The notes beneath the pieces are model-generated. The model did not search any database and was not told the origin of the DNA. It saw only the letters and a program-made list of their open reading frames with translations. The position numbers and the translations under genes were made by a program. Shown here piece by piece: positions 10,373 to 22,300 of a DNA stretch of 64,000 nucleotides; position 1 is the first letter of the stretch; every line of letters starts with the position of its first letter. This DNA is from Membranipora membranacea (lineage: Eukaryota; Bryozoa; Gymnolaemata; Cheilostomatida; Membraniporidae): contig OU612075.1 of assembly GCA_914767715.1 (NCBI GenBank), forward strand, positions 17,732,001 through 17,796,000, read 5' to 3'.

Positions 10373-13300
10373 ATGTTGTTGCTCTTGGATGAAGACCACA
10401 AGGACCACCTTTCATTGCTTGAAAGTATTGACCATGATGGTAAGACTAAACAATAAATACTCTTTCTCGCAACTTTTCACTCTGTAGGCGTTAATTAATG
10501 GCAATACATGCAAACACTGGTGATGGGTAGTTTAAAAAGTTCAATATCAAAAATCTTCTCTTTCAGTCTCTCGGAGTCTGAGTCTGTCTCTTGAGTTGGC
10601 TTAGTAATGTATGTGTAAAGAGACGGGCATAGCCAATTAGTGGTTCAAGAAACATAGAATATTGCTTGTGCTTGGTGTGGAAGCTATGTGACTGGTAATT
10701 ACTCGTAGGTCTAGAGTCCTAACTAACTGAATTGAAAATAAAATTAGCCCCTCTGTGAGTAGTCAGCAGTGCATGTTGTAGTTTGCGTATTAGGAGTAGG
10801 AGGTGGCTCAGTTGGATAGAGTGCCGGTTTTTTAGCTTGCAAATGTTTGAAGGTTTTGGGTGCAAATCCCACTGCAGTCTGTCGACTACTGATGTTTGGT
10901 TAGTGGACAGTGGTCAGTTGGACTGTGTTCCAACAAACCGATCAGGGATGCTGAGTGGCTTGTGATCAGCAAGCTTGCTGACTAAATCCAGGGCACATTA
11001 ATGTGTGCTGAAAGAAAAACTCCGTTCAAGTTATCATATCAAAGAAACATGAAAGCTGTTGCTCCTTGATGAATGGGACCCGAGATTAGGAAAGCCAGTA
11101 TATCTGTACATAATATCCAACTTATGCTGTGTGTGTTGTGGCTGTAACAAGAGTACAAGAAAAGCTACTACTCCTTCTTGACTGCGCATTGAGGCAAGGT
11201 GCACTCTATCGCTTCCTTTGGGCAGGCTGATACCACTTGGCTATGCATTGTGAATGACAAATATGGAAAAAATTGATAGGCCTTCCCAAGGTCCTACAGT
11301 AACAATATCGCACTTGCAATTCACTGAAGTTACTTGATGCTAGCCTTGTCATGCAGCCACTTTTTTTGCTTGAACTAAAACAAAAAAGTGGCCGTGTGAC
11401 AAGGCTATTTTGATGTAGTATGACCTAGATACAGGACACCAATGATGATCGTTAAGCTATGATTGCATAAAAAGCGAACTCAACTTACCTGATACAACGA
11501 GTATCCCTATTACTCTATGCCTGAAATATCTGCCCTTAAGTCCCCCGCTAAATCAAGAACCATTATTTTCAATTATCTTGATTGTAGTGTTGAAAGAATT
11601 CACCAAGATCTCATTGGAATTTTTAAGGAATGGGATAAACAAAAAGATGTTAGCTTCTGCAGCAGGTATGTTATATCTCTGATATCATCTGCTATGATGT
11701 ATCGCTCTGTTACATTTGGAATATTGACTCATGAAGATAGCACTAGGAGCCTGTGAAATGTGGTATGAGATAATCTTGATTCCATTGTTTGTGACGTCAA
11801 TCAAGAGTTTTTCTTTGTTTTGCGCTAGACTTGATTGCTGACGTTTATAGAAAATTGTGTTGTCGTCAGTTTGTTACCCTAGGTTTGATGTCAATAATAT
11901 CACGCATAGGCCTACCATAATTAGTCTTCTGTCTTATTGTGAGTTCATCATTCAGCAAACACAAACTTCTAACCAGATTACTCAAGCCTCTATCTCCTTG
12001 CTCCAGCAATGTAGTTAGAGACTCCTGGGTTTTAGTCAACTGGTTAGCTCCTTACTCAAACACAGACCTTAGTAGAATATCCATCCATTGAGTGATAGTT
12101 TGTGTGATTCTTGGAGTTTTGCTGCTCACATGTCATAATGCGTTCATAACCTCATCAATTCGTTTTTATTTTCAGGCAAATTGCAGTTAGAAGTTGATGT
12201 GATTGAGAAATTCATCGAGGGGCTCATGTATTTGTTAGCCGAAGGATCAAGACTCATGGTAATTGTGTTCTCGACCTGTAATATTATAGAAAACTTTTTG
12301 TCATAGAATTGTTTTTGGTGCAATTTTTTGACTGCTGACTGAAATCTTACGGGGCTTACTTAAGAGTTTGAGTTTTACACGAGAGTCATTGCTGGAATAC
12401 TAGATGATTGGGGATATAATCTCTTTCAAAGGCGTAAGAAATTAATGAAGGGAGCTGGCAGAGAACTCAATTTTTAGTTAGATAGATTTTATATACATAA
12501 CACTCCTCATACCAATTGCTCAAGAATAACACCAGGGAAAATCAAGCTATCATTCACTCAAACTATAAGTAGATTCAGATGGTTAGTTACATCAGGGTCA
12601 TATTTGGTAGAGATAAGTTTTCATGGGAATGTTTTTCATTTAGGGTGACAGTTCTTTTATTTGGTCAAGAAAAGGACTGCTAATTGTAACATGCAAAAAT
12701 AGGAGATGCTGTCATATCTTTCGGATTTGTTGTGGAAAATTTTCTCACGATTGCGAAATACTCTTCAAAACTTCAAACTGCCAGCAAACTCCCTGGAGAG
12801 TCCTGCAGTGTACCTTACTGTACCAATTATAGCCATCTACTATGAATCTGCTATAGGAATGATAATGAAATTTACTGCTAGCCAACATTAACTTGACAGT
12901 AACTGACCTCATTACTTTATATAAAATCTCACCTGAGCGTAAAAAAATTGGCACTAGCTAACATCAAGTCACCTCCATGTAATTCTTATCATCTACGGTA
13001 ACTATAGACCAGCTTATAAATGTCTTGCATCAAACAGTTAATGAAAATTTACATGAATTATTATTGTTTGATTGTTTGATAGATGAGTGAGATAGACTTC
13101 CATGACTCTGTGATGACACTTGGGGTATCAGAGACAAGCTGTGCTGAGCTGGTGTCTGCATACCTCGAGAACAGAACAGAAGTTAGACAGATATTAGATG
13201 AGCTAAGCTTACACCCAACACAGTATCATGATTTAGAATGGAGGCTTCAAGTAAAGGTATTTACTCATTTATAAAAATGTTAGGCAGAAATTTGAACTAC

Positions 13301-16300
13301 TGCTGCCACTCAGGGCGCATTATGCCCTTTGAGCGTCCATATAGCTCAAAGATAACCAAATATGCTTGTTTTTATGTTTGCCACCCTTATGGGGAAATTA
13401 TTTGCAGAAACTGATAAACAAAATCAAGGAGTTTGACAAATGGCAAAGTGATGGCGTCAATATTTTCAACTAGTAAGCCATATACCCTACTGACCTTATA
13501 TTTTCAAGTGGTTTAATAATGCCGGTTAGCGATGACAGAAACCGCGAATACTTAAGACTAGCTAAATGCAAACTTTTATAGAGGAGTTATCCTCTCAATT
13601 TCGTGGGCCTGAAATCTGTGAGTAATTAAGACTAGTGAAAAAGGTTTGAGTTGTGCCCTCCGCGAATTAGGAGCCCGCGAATTATTAAGGTCAGTAGGGT
13701 AAGTCTATAAGTCATATCTGAGCTATACAAAATTCAATAAGCAAACATTACCCTGGGTTGCAGCCGTAGTTTAGTTTAAACTCATAATATGGTCACGTAA
13801 CTGGCACACTTTAGCACAAGTTTGAAGCGTGGTATGATTTTACCATGTCTTGAACTCTAGTGGAATTGGAACATTGATGTGCTGTTGAGGCCTTTATTGT
13901 TGATAAATGTGAACAGTGGACATAACATGGATTTCTCAAATGCGTTCTGCTGTGAGGAAAAGCGTATCCTGTCTAGGTCACATCAGGGAGGGTGGGAGAG
14001 GTGGAGCTTGCATTCATGAAAATCGACCAATCAGAGCGCAATATTTGCTTTCAATCATGGGTACTGGCATACTTGCCAAGTCTCCCGATTTAGGCGTGAC
14101 CCTCCAGATTTTTACACCCACCTCCCACTTTTTGTAAATCTCAATATTTCCTCCAGATTTTAGAGAAAACAGTTCAATTGCAATTTTTTGATAGTTATCC
14201 AAGCACGTGTTGTTGTTGACTAGTTACTGTTAAGGTCTTTGAACACAAAATTGAAAGAATTATCAAATTAAATAATCCTAACAAATTTACCTGTTTTGTT
14301 AAGATTCAGCCTATTATTGTAAATGACCAATAGCATCCTCTCATAACTCACAACACTGACTGTCATTGGTCACAATATAAAATAGCTAGTCAAGTGCATA
14401 CATTTAGTTTTCATTTCCTTTCAGATCACACATTTTTTAGTATTAATTTTATACTGTCTACTCTAGTTAAATTTAAGTGAAGGGAAATAGAAACCTAACA
14501 ATTCCAAAGGTAGGTCCACTACAATTTAACAAAGCTCGGACCAAAGACTTTGAAACATGTTTAATGTAAGTCAAACAGGAATATAGTACCTTATCTGGAT
14601 TCTCACTGTCTGTGACTGAGCACATTTTCAGATCTTGATGATGCATGGGCACTTGTAGCCATGGGCCCCTGTGACTTACATGCCTCTACTTTGCCAATGG
14701 GGTATTTGATACTGGACATTGACAATGTAAAGGCATGTATGTAAGAGTCCCAGGGGCCCATGGATTGATTGTAATTGTTTAAATTGTATTTCACCTTAGT
14801 TTGATATTCAAGTACTAGTACAAACATGAAATTATTTGGGGTCAAAAATACCTTTTTAGCCCTTCCTAGTGGTTGGAAACGCTCTCAGAGCTTCTGCAGA
14901 CGGGGTTCCGCCCCGTACCCCGTTGGGGGGCTCACACCGCCCCCCAAACCCCCAGGTGGGTGACTCGGGTGCTTCGCACCCTCGAAGCACCACGTTGTGG
15001 TGCAGTATCGCCGTAAAATGGAATCTCCCTATTTGTATTTAGATTACTTGGCAAGTATGGGTACTGAACTGGAAATATTAAGATTTTTTCCAGTCTGACA
15101 TGACATTTTGTTAATGGTTATCTCACTCATATGAGCATTCTCTCAGTTATGATGTTATTGCCCCAGCCTAAATACATGTCAATCAGTTCATATTTACATA
15201 ATATCACCTGACATCAAGCACAAGAGCTGATTGCACTGGTAAACATTGAGATTAGCATAAAAAAAGTTTCATCTAGGTGTTTTTGAACACATGTGTATCT
15301 ACACTGATAATAGCATGTTTACTGGGTGTATTATGACCCTGCCCGACCAAACATAAATGTTTCAGGTTGGAACTCAGGATTAGTTGTTAGTAATTCATGC
15401 CAATACTGCAATATTTACAAAGATTTTATGGCAAAATAGGCAAAATGCCCACCTTTCTTTGAGGTATATAGCTTAACTTATTACTTAATAGGCATTTAAA
15501 TGTTATTAATACTTTTTTGAACATGTTAAGAAAAGTCAGAGATGTATATTTAATGAAGATATATCTCTCTCTTCTGTAAATCTGATGTAAACTTTTAGTT
15601 TTCTCAATGAATTCTTCATCAGAGTTACCTCCCTTGTGTAAACCATTGTGTAAATATAAGAGGACAACTTTTCAACAGTACCTATGATTGTTAAAAAAAA
15701 AATTTGAGTGCAATCTCCATATATCCCACCCTCCCTGGTCACACACACCAAAATGTCATATTCTTGCTCCCACTCTAATAAAGGGAACATAACCCTAATG
15801 AGTGTGAGGCTTAAACTGTATCTTTATTGTGCGTTTGGTCTGGCCAGTCGGGGAAACTCGGGTCTCTCTCTCTTCGAGCAAGACATCAATTGATGGACTT
15901 TGTGATTTGGTGTTATGAGTAAATGTCTTACTAACAGCTAGCAGTATCTTTAAATATCTTTATGGTCGATATTTTAAATTATCCGATGAATTACAAATGA
16001 TCATATGCCTTAGTCAGGGCATAAGCAAAATTTTGACTAGGTTTTTCCTGTTTTCTTTGAACCTTGAACCTTGGCGTTCATAGTTGTTGCTTTGACTGAG
16101 GGTAGAAAAAAAACCAGAAATAAAATCAAAATTTGAGGATTTAAAAAATGAAATGATGGATAAGCATAAAATTAATATACGATGTATGATATATTTTGGC
16201 CGTATTTTATTGTTTTTGAACCCGCCTCTCTTAGTGTAGCCTCTGCAAATTAAGATCCTTAGTGTTGATATCGAGAACAATTTGGTAATAGAGCCTCTCA

Positions 16301-16653
16301 ATCGTGTTTCCACTCGATTATTCACCTCAGGGGTTTTGGTAAATTTGATAAAGTCGATTTGCTTTTTGTTGTTGTTGTTGATTCAAGCTCTAGATAAATC
16401 AAAAGCTGTGAATAGAAATAAAATACCTTATCCTGTGCCTCATCTTTATTTATAGTTGGCTAGCCGGAGCTTACAAGGCCAGGTCACTCCTAGTGTACTT
16501 ATGAAGCTGCATACGACAAGTGGTGATCAAAAGGATAGTCAGCTATTAGAATGTGACATTCCTAATCTTATTAACCTTACAAACAGTTTAGATGAGGCTC
16601 TTCAAGAATCCAAGTCTCAATTTACCAGAAGGATTCTCAGAAACATCAAGTAA
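10373..16653 (+). CDS. COMMD2: COMM domain-containing protein 2 (complete, 5 exons)
   Basis: Exons are 10373-10439, 11588-11665, 12176-12258, 13083-13256 and 16456-16653, total 600 nt, 199 residues, the same length I recall for vertebrate COMMD2. All introns are GT-AG with consistent phases (1, 1, 0, 0). The protein starts MLLLLDEDHKDHLSLL, matching the family N-terminus. The helical HN domain covers roughly residues 1-75. The COMM domain fills about 115-199 with YHDLEWRLQVKLASRSL, where the conserved Trp sits, and ends RRILRNIK. Known role of the family: subunit of the COMMD/Commander complex that works with CCDC22, CCDC93 and the retriever proteins in endosomal recycling, and affects NF-kB and cullin control. 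A likely AATAAA lies at 16,940. The 3.2 kb last intron is swollen by transposons. Confidence 0.93.
10795..11012 (+). mobile_element. tRNA-derived SINE
   Basis: A pol III promoter is visible: box A as GTGGCTCAGTTGGATAGAG near 10,803 and a degraded box B as GGGTGCAAATCCC near 10,858, with tRNA-like spacing of about 55 bp. A tRNA-unrelated body follows to about 11,010. The cloverleaf is not intact. It lies in intron 1 of COMMD2 in the same orientation. Confidence 0.6.
11341..11407. repeat. 67-nt hairpin with 26-nt arms
   Basis: The arm TAGCCTTGTC...GCCACTTTTTT is mirrored by AAAAAAGTGGC...GACAAGGCTA, with mismatches confined to a five-base block and a 15-base loop. It lies in COMMD2 intron 1. 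It could be a miniature fold-back element or a hairpin RNA precursor; sequence alone does not decide. Confidence 0.55.
12866..13020. repeat. degenerate dispersed repeat (TAGCTAACATTA type)
   Basis: GCTAGCCAACATTAACTTGA, CACTAGCTAACATCAAGTCACC and related words recur here, as at 1-120, 1,925-2,050 and 58,970-59,150. It lies in COMMD2 intron 3, directly before exon 4. Confidence 0.45.
13485..13699. mobile_element. 215-bp MITE with TA target duplication
   Basis: Perfect 14-bp terminal inverted repeats CCCTACTGACCTTA / TAAGGTCAGTAGGG are flanked on both sides by TA. The internal sequence is non-coding. TA duplication points to a Tc1/mariner-like or related mobiliser. It lies in intron 4 of COMMD2. 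Confidence 0.8.
14068..15059. mobile_element. 992-bp non-autonomous hAT-like transposon
   Basis: Ends CATACTTGCCAAGT and ACTTGGCAAGTATG are perfect 14-bp inverted repeats. Flanking octamers GGTACTGG (14,060-14,067) and GGTACTGA (15,060-15,067) differ at one base, fitting the 8-bp target duplication of hAT elements. No transposase frame is present. The right part holds short GC-rich hairpins (GGTGCTTCGCACC type). A different MITE sits inside at 14,661-14,762. The whole lies in COMMD2 intron 4. Confidence 0.75.
14661..14762. mobile_element. ~102-bp palindromic MITE nested in the hAT-like element
   Basis: Left arm ATGGGCCCCTGTGACTTACA, then TGCCTCTACTTTGCCAATG; the right arm is its near-exact complement ending CCCAGGGGCCCAT. 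It is the best preserved copy in this window of the family also seen at 5,673-6,263, 6,380-6,470 and 9,909-9,927. Confidence 0.8.
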
Positions 16654-16659
16654 CATCAG

Positions 16660-17210
16660 ACACCTCCTATTACTGTGTCATAGTCTATAATCGGATTTGG
16701 AAGAGCTGATTGTTGAGGGTAAGCCCACTGGTAATGTGGTGATTTCCATGATTTCTCCAGTTCGTGCTTTGAGATTTCATTTCAGTGTTTTCTGTCCATT
16801 ATGAAATTTTCCAGCGCGCCATACCCCTTAATATTATTGAAAATAATACCATTCTGTCATAGGTCCCTGTCCCTCAGATCCCACATATTATTTATTTTGT
16901 AATGATTGTTTCATTGAAAGATATAATATCGTCAAAATTAATAAAAAATCAGGTCCAGTATTACAGGTCACTAGTTGTTGTACCTCGTCACTTTGATCAA
17001 AATAAGATTACAGCTATTAAATTGGAGCTTTCAATGATATAGCTAAGATTTGATAACTCTGATTTTAGTAGCACATATTTTCCAACCAAGTTACCCCTGG
17101 GGGCCCACTGATAGGCAATGAAAGCTCTAGCAACCCTTGGCAGTTGGCTTTCGAGGTGACGTGCTTAGCAGTGCTCTAACATAATCCTATAATAGTGACA
17201 TAACACCTCT
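16660..17210. other. COMMD2 3' flank, no further gene
   Basis: AT-rich sequence with a candidate polyadenylation signal AATAAA at about 16,940 and no supported coding frame up to the next transposon. Confidence 0.45.
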
Positions 17211-17213
17211 GTC

Positions 17214-18750
17214 AAAATGGCGCATCCTGTGTGGCCTTGGTTTTTGCTACTGTTGCTTTGTACACGCTTTATCATCAACCAAAGAGTTGTAGGCATCATC
17301 ACATATAGCAGAAACGAACTATTAGACATTGGACAGCTGTCACTAACAATGCTGGGCGTGAAATCTGAAGCTGAGCACCTTGGGTAAGTCGGATCATAAT
17401 ATTATTCATCTGATTCCGTCTTACAAGCCGAAATCACTGTACAACCCTAAAGTGATTGACAAACGTGTATTCTCAGATGACAACTGTGAGATATAACAAG
17501 GCTGCTTCGATTGCACAGATTGGGATGTGTTGATCGATGCCAATGACAATATCAATCAGCAAGTTGAAGTTCTTACCAGATATATTAATTTCTGCACCGA
17601 TTTGTGTATACCCTCAGTAAAGAAAAAGCTATATCAGAACAGCAAACCTTGGGTTAATGAACATGTTTCAAAACTTCTGCATGACAAGCTTGCAGCAACA
17701 CGGAATGGTGACACCAAAACTGCTAGACATCTACAACGATCCATTTCTAAAGAGCTCATCAAATCTAAAAAACAATACACTCAGAATATAGAAGAACAAT
17801 TATCAAAAAACCCAGCTAAAGCTTGGCGTGATGTTAAGAAAATGGGAGGGCTGACAACCGATCCACCAACAACCACACCTATACCATTATTCTCTGCAGA
17901 TCAGCTGAACACCTTCTTCTCGAGGTTTGAAAAGGACTCCACTGAACCACATAAGTTAGCATCAAATAATAAAGCAGACGAAAATCACATCAAACCACTC
18001 ATAGCAGACTTTCAAGTCCCGACCGTGCAGAAACTGTTGAAAAACATTAACGGCAGAAAAGGAGCAGCACCAGATAAAATCAAAATATGCTCAAGCCAGC
18101 TTGTACCGATCATCACACAGGTCTTTAACACCAGCATTGAGCAGACAACTACACCAAATCTTTGGAAGTCTGCCATCATCAAACCCCTGCTGAAAGTACA
18201 ATCACCAAGTCAGCCTAAAGATTATCGCCCGATAGCCGTCACCAGTGTTTTGGGCAAAATACTCGAAAAACTGATCAAGTGGTATGTATGCCAACACACA
18301 GAGCTAGATCCGTTACAGTTTGCTTACAGATCCGTCAAGTCAATCCGTAAAGTATACAAAACTGCAAGCAGCTTGGCCCAGAGAACTGTGGTTTTGACTG
18401 CATTGTCAAAGATAGAAAGAACTCCTTTATTAGCCACATACAGAATGATGAACACCATCCTTTCCACTCATTCTTGACTAAACTCCGATCTGGAAGGCTG
18501 CAATCATACAAACATCGAGCAGCAATCGGTAGTGACAGCTTTATACGGCATTTTATAAATGTCTGCAATAATTCCAGTAAACGCTAATACGATGTTCTAT
18601 TTTGGTTTGTATCTGTGCTTTTTTTTTTTATTTCAATTACTTTTTATCATTTGAACCTTTTAGTTTTTTAGTCATCAGCGGCAAATCCATATATCATTTC
18701 ACTATATTATGTATGTACATGTGTATATGTGACAACGATTTAAACCAAAC
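17214..18750 (+). mobile_element. internally deleted LINE
   Basis: It begins with ATGGCGCATCC and a hydrophobic N-terminal stretch leading into ITYSRNELL, the usual entry to this LINE type's endonuclease. It then jumps to the end of the endonuclease (SDHNIIHLIPSYKP, near 17,395) and continues through CFDCTDWDVL and the RT N-terminal region. The RT core, including the catalytic Asp-Asp motif, is missing: LDPLQFAYR (about 18,306-18,332) runs straight into the C-terminal tail VYKTASS...LRSGR. The 3' end has an AT-rich tail with AAACCAAACC. Deletions inside an otherwise end-to-end copy suggest RNA-level splicing or later recombination. Confidence 0.8.
17527..18477 (+). pseudogene. LINE ORF fragment lacking the RT catalytic core
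   Basis: This 316-residue open frame (drawn from a non-ATG codon) contains the linker after the endonuclease (PWVNEHVSKLLHDK), an RT N-terminal part with GRKGAAPDKI and DYRPIAVTSVLGKILEKL, then the deletion junction near residue 270. No YADD/FADD motif exists, so it cannot encode an active enzyme. Confidence 0.8.
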
Positions 18751-18759
18751 CAAACCCTA

Positions 18760-19300
18760 AAGCATCATTCGCAAAGTGAAGGAGGACCAAGTTGTTCGAA
18801 TGAGTGGAATGTGAGCACTACTTCGAGTAGGGAATGGCAGACTTGCGCTACAGGGCTCCATCTTTTCTTCATTGGAGATTGAAAAGGGATTGGACATGAA
18901 GTATCGTTTGATTCATGCCTTTTTATGGAGAATGTGTTGATGGAGTGTTCCAGTACCCAACACTTCTTACCTCAAAGGTTGCCTTTTTGTTTTGTCAGAA
19001 ACAAAACACAAATGGGCCTTTGAGGTAGGGAATGCTGAAATGTTTGAGATTATCTATTATGAAATTCTTTGGGACACCATGGAAGGGTTACATAGAATCT
19101 GCAAATTTGCAATATTAAATTTGTTACGGAAATAATAGTCCCATACAGTGATGTCATGATTTCATAATATAAGGATGGTTCCTACGTGGGAATACAGACA
19201 GCTGGCTTTACTCAATGTTCAGTGATGATTATAATTTATATTATGTATAATGCACCTATACCATTTATGATAGACAGGAATTGAATGGTCACATCCAAAA
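18760..19300. other. upstream region of gene A, no gene
   Basis: Non-coding. It includes an imperfect inverted repeat CCTCAAAGG...CCTTTGAGG near 18,970-19,026. A CAGCTG E-box lies at 19,199-19,204, about 105 bp before the gene A start codon. Confidence 0.4.
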
Positions 19301-19308
19301 TTTATAAG

Positions 19309-22300
19309 ATGGGTGGTTTTCTTCACTATTGCTGCCAGAGTTTGCTGCTTGTGTTGTCGATAGCAACCGTGCCAGCACAGTCACAGGACACTTATGGTGA
19401 GTAAAGTGATTTATTGCTGATCTTAGATAGTTCAACGCTAAATTTGTATTTGACCAGTAAGAACTTACATGTAGGAGGTGAAAAGGCATCTTATTTGTCT
19501 TTTTCAAATACTCAGCTTGAACAGGGAGAAGAGAAAATCACAAAATTTTTTAGACAATATCAAAATAGGAATGTGGCCTGATTTTCTTGTGTTGCCCAGT
19601 CCTAGGTCGCACAGATAATGTTTTGTTGTGCTCTAATGTCGTGGTTTGAGATCAGAGACTTTTCCTGGTATGACCAACTTTAATCTGTTAACAAATTTTG
19701 GTTGTTGGTTTGTATACCTCTTTAGTGTCATTACTTGAAAACTGTGGGAAAACTTTAGTACCAAATCAGAATGCACCAGTCAGAGGGATAATCTATCTTG
19801 ATGGAAAGGGCAACTCCTCAGCAGGAACTTGTGAAATGAAAATGAATACGATCGACGATAACCAGCAGATCTCCTTCCGTCTTATGGTAGAGCTATGATG
19901 CCTTTTAACCTAGATTGTAGTGATATTATACTAGTTGTTTTCACTCAGGTTGAGCAACAAGCCCCCTCCCCCCTCCATTCCATGAATATGTCACGATTCC
20001 ATCCATGATGTATAGCTGCTAATAAGCATTAAAATGGGCAAAAGAACAGCTTAATCAAGCAATGGTGACTGGCGCTACTGACTATTAAAGTAAGATCTTG
20101 CTGATGTACACCTGCGAGACTTGCATGGGAAGTTACCCCCCACACAAAACTTTGAGTTCTCGATTATTCATCCAAATTTTATGTAACTAGTTGCAATTCA
20201 GCATAGTCTTTTCCATCATAGAGATTGTGTCAGCTTAAAAGATTAAGGATAGTGACCCATCTTCATAGGTTAGAAAATGTTTATTTTTAACATTTCTCAC
20301 TAGCATTTGATAATAGGGCAACAATAGGGGCACCTTACTCAGCTTCCAGAAGTTCAAGAGGGTCATATTGAGGTTCTTTTGAAGCTGATCAGCTTCAAGA
20401 TCAACCTTGATTATTCCAATCTTAACTTCATTGGTGATTGTCCATGATATGATTTATTACACCATCAGCAACATTTGGTACTAGATCTATTTGGTAGGCC
20501 TGTTCTATGACAGCTGATTTAACATATTAATATTGATCTCTATTTAAGTCGATACGTTTGGCCAAGTGCGATACAGCAGTGAAACTATACGACAATATCG
20601 ATGACCCGATTATGGGATACCTGGTTCCAACCTACACATCTGAAGATCACCATTGTGATAATAAAACGATCTGGTTATATGACGATATGGAGTATGTCAC
20701 ACCACTGTGAGTATCTACACCTGTCCTTGTTTATCAGCTGGAAGATTCATTGTGTTGATTGTCAGATGGTGGACCGGGAGAATCAGGTCTCCGTAATTAA
20801 ATATTTGATTTGATCAACAATGCATGATTAACCTTGACCTTAAAAAGGATGTGAATTTTCCGTCGTTTCTTAAAGAGTAATATTTTCATGGATGTTGTGT
20901 TCAATTGCAGTCTACGCCTCCCCCGCTACTAACATATCGTTATCATGCGGGAAACAGACTAAAAAGATAATATTCATAAAGAGTGTCTTCCCTCTTAATC
21001 TGATGATGCTTGTTAGTTGTTATATGATGGCTATGATTTTTAGGGATAAATATACTTCTATATCTGTGATAATTCTCTTGTTGCAGAGATGACGGCATTC
21101 CACCATTTGCTATACAAGTGACCAATGCTGACAGATTGACGGATACAGACATGATGGTTCTGGAGTACACTTCTGGTGTGTTGTGATAACCACTGTCCAT
21201 ATGACTCCAAAGCGTTTACAGTTGAACTGCCGTTAATTTTCTTCATTTCACTACTCACCCACTGATATATATTTATGGATCAGGCCTAGGGGAAAACATA
21301 TCTGACCCTGATCAAGTGTATGGCGATTTATGTACGACTCCTGGAAACAATTTTAAATATTTGATTGGTCCGAAAGTTCAGTAATGCTACAGCCAACCCC
21401 TTGTAAACATTTTCAAAAGTCGTAACTGGGACATCAGTTAGTGCGGAACGTTAAAGCTGCCAGGATTTTAGCTAGATCCAATTGCTGAGACAAAGTTATA
21501 TACTTATGTAATTTCTCCACAAATAGCCATACTTTGTGTTTTACCACTAGTCCATGAATTATTCTCAATGTGCCAACCCAACCAATTTATGCAGTAAGTT
21601 AGCCCCTCAGTCTTGGTCTATATGTATTATATGAAATTCTGGCTTTTCTTTGCACAAAGTTCACCATTTTTCATAAGTGAAAAGATTCAAAATCACCAGC
21701 ATCTGGTTTGTATAATTTTAATTTGCATACAGATCGTAACCTGTGGCTTTGTAATTCTTGACCAATAAGTCTCGGTCTCGGACCACTGTAACTTTATTTG
21801 GTGTTTTCTCTTTGTCACCTCTAGTTTTAAAGTCTGAAGATGCACTTTGGCCTGTTCCGACAACTACAAACATTCCAAAAACAGAAGCAGTGCCTACTAC
21901 TACAGCGGTATCAACAACCAAAGCGGCGTCAACAACCAAAGCTGTGCCAACAACTACAGCTGTACCAACAACCAAAGCTGTGCCAACAACTACAGCTGTA
22001 CCAACAACCAAAGCTGCGCCAACAACTACAGCTGTACCAACAACTACAGCTGTGCCTGCAACTAAAACAGCGCCAACAATTAGAGCGGTGCCAACAACTA
22101 CAGCTGTGCCGTCAACTAAAACAGTGCCAGCAACCATTGTTGTTCCCCTCCTGTGCCCAAATAACATCACTGCGGTTGTAGAAGATCCTGATGTCAAAGC
22201 TAAAATTTTGTGGCAGCTACCCACTGACACAGGATACACAACGATGATTTCTTATCAGAAAGTCGGTAAACACGAGCTCTACTTTCCCCTGCCACAAACA

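Noticed and set aside
10561-10610. An alternative COMMD2 exon 2 after the acceptor at 10,566
   Set aside because: It reaches a stop after 12 codons and shows no family similarity, unlike the exon at 11,588.
11517-11756. A 79-codon open frame overlapping COMMD2 exon 2
   Set aside because: It is in a different frame. The exon at 11588-11665, joined in phase, reads VLKEFTKISLEFLRNGINKK and fits the COMMD2 family exactly, so the longer frame is a shadow.
21718-22239. A 173-codon minus-strand frame rich in VVGTALVVGTA
   Set aside because: It is the antisense of the Thr-rich repeat of gene A. The plus-strand exon has splice borders and flanking domains; the minus frame has none.
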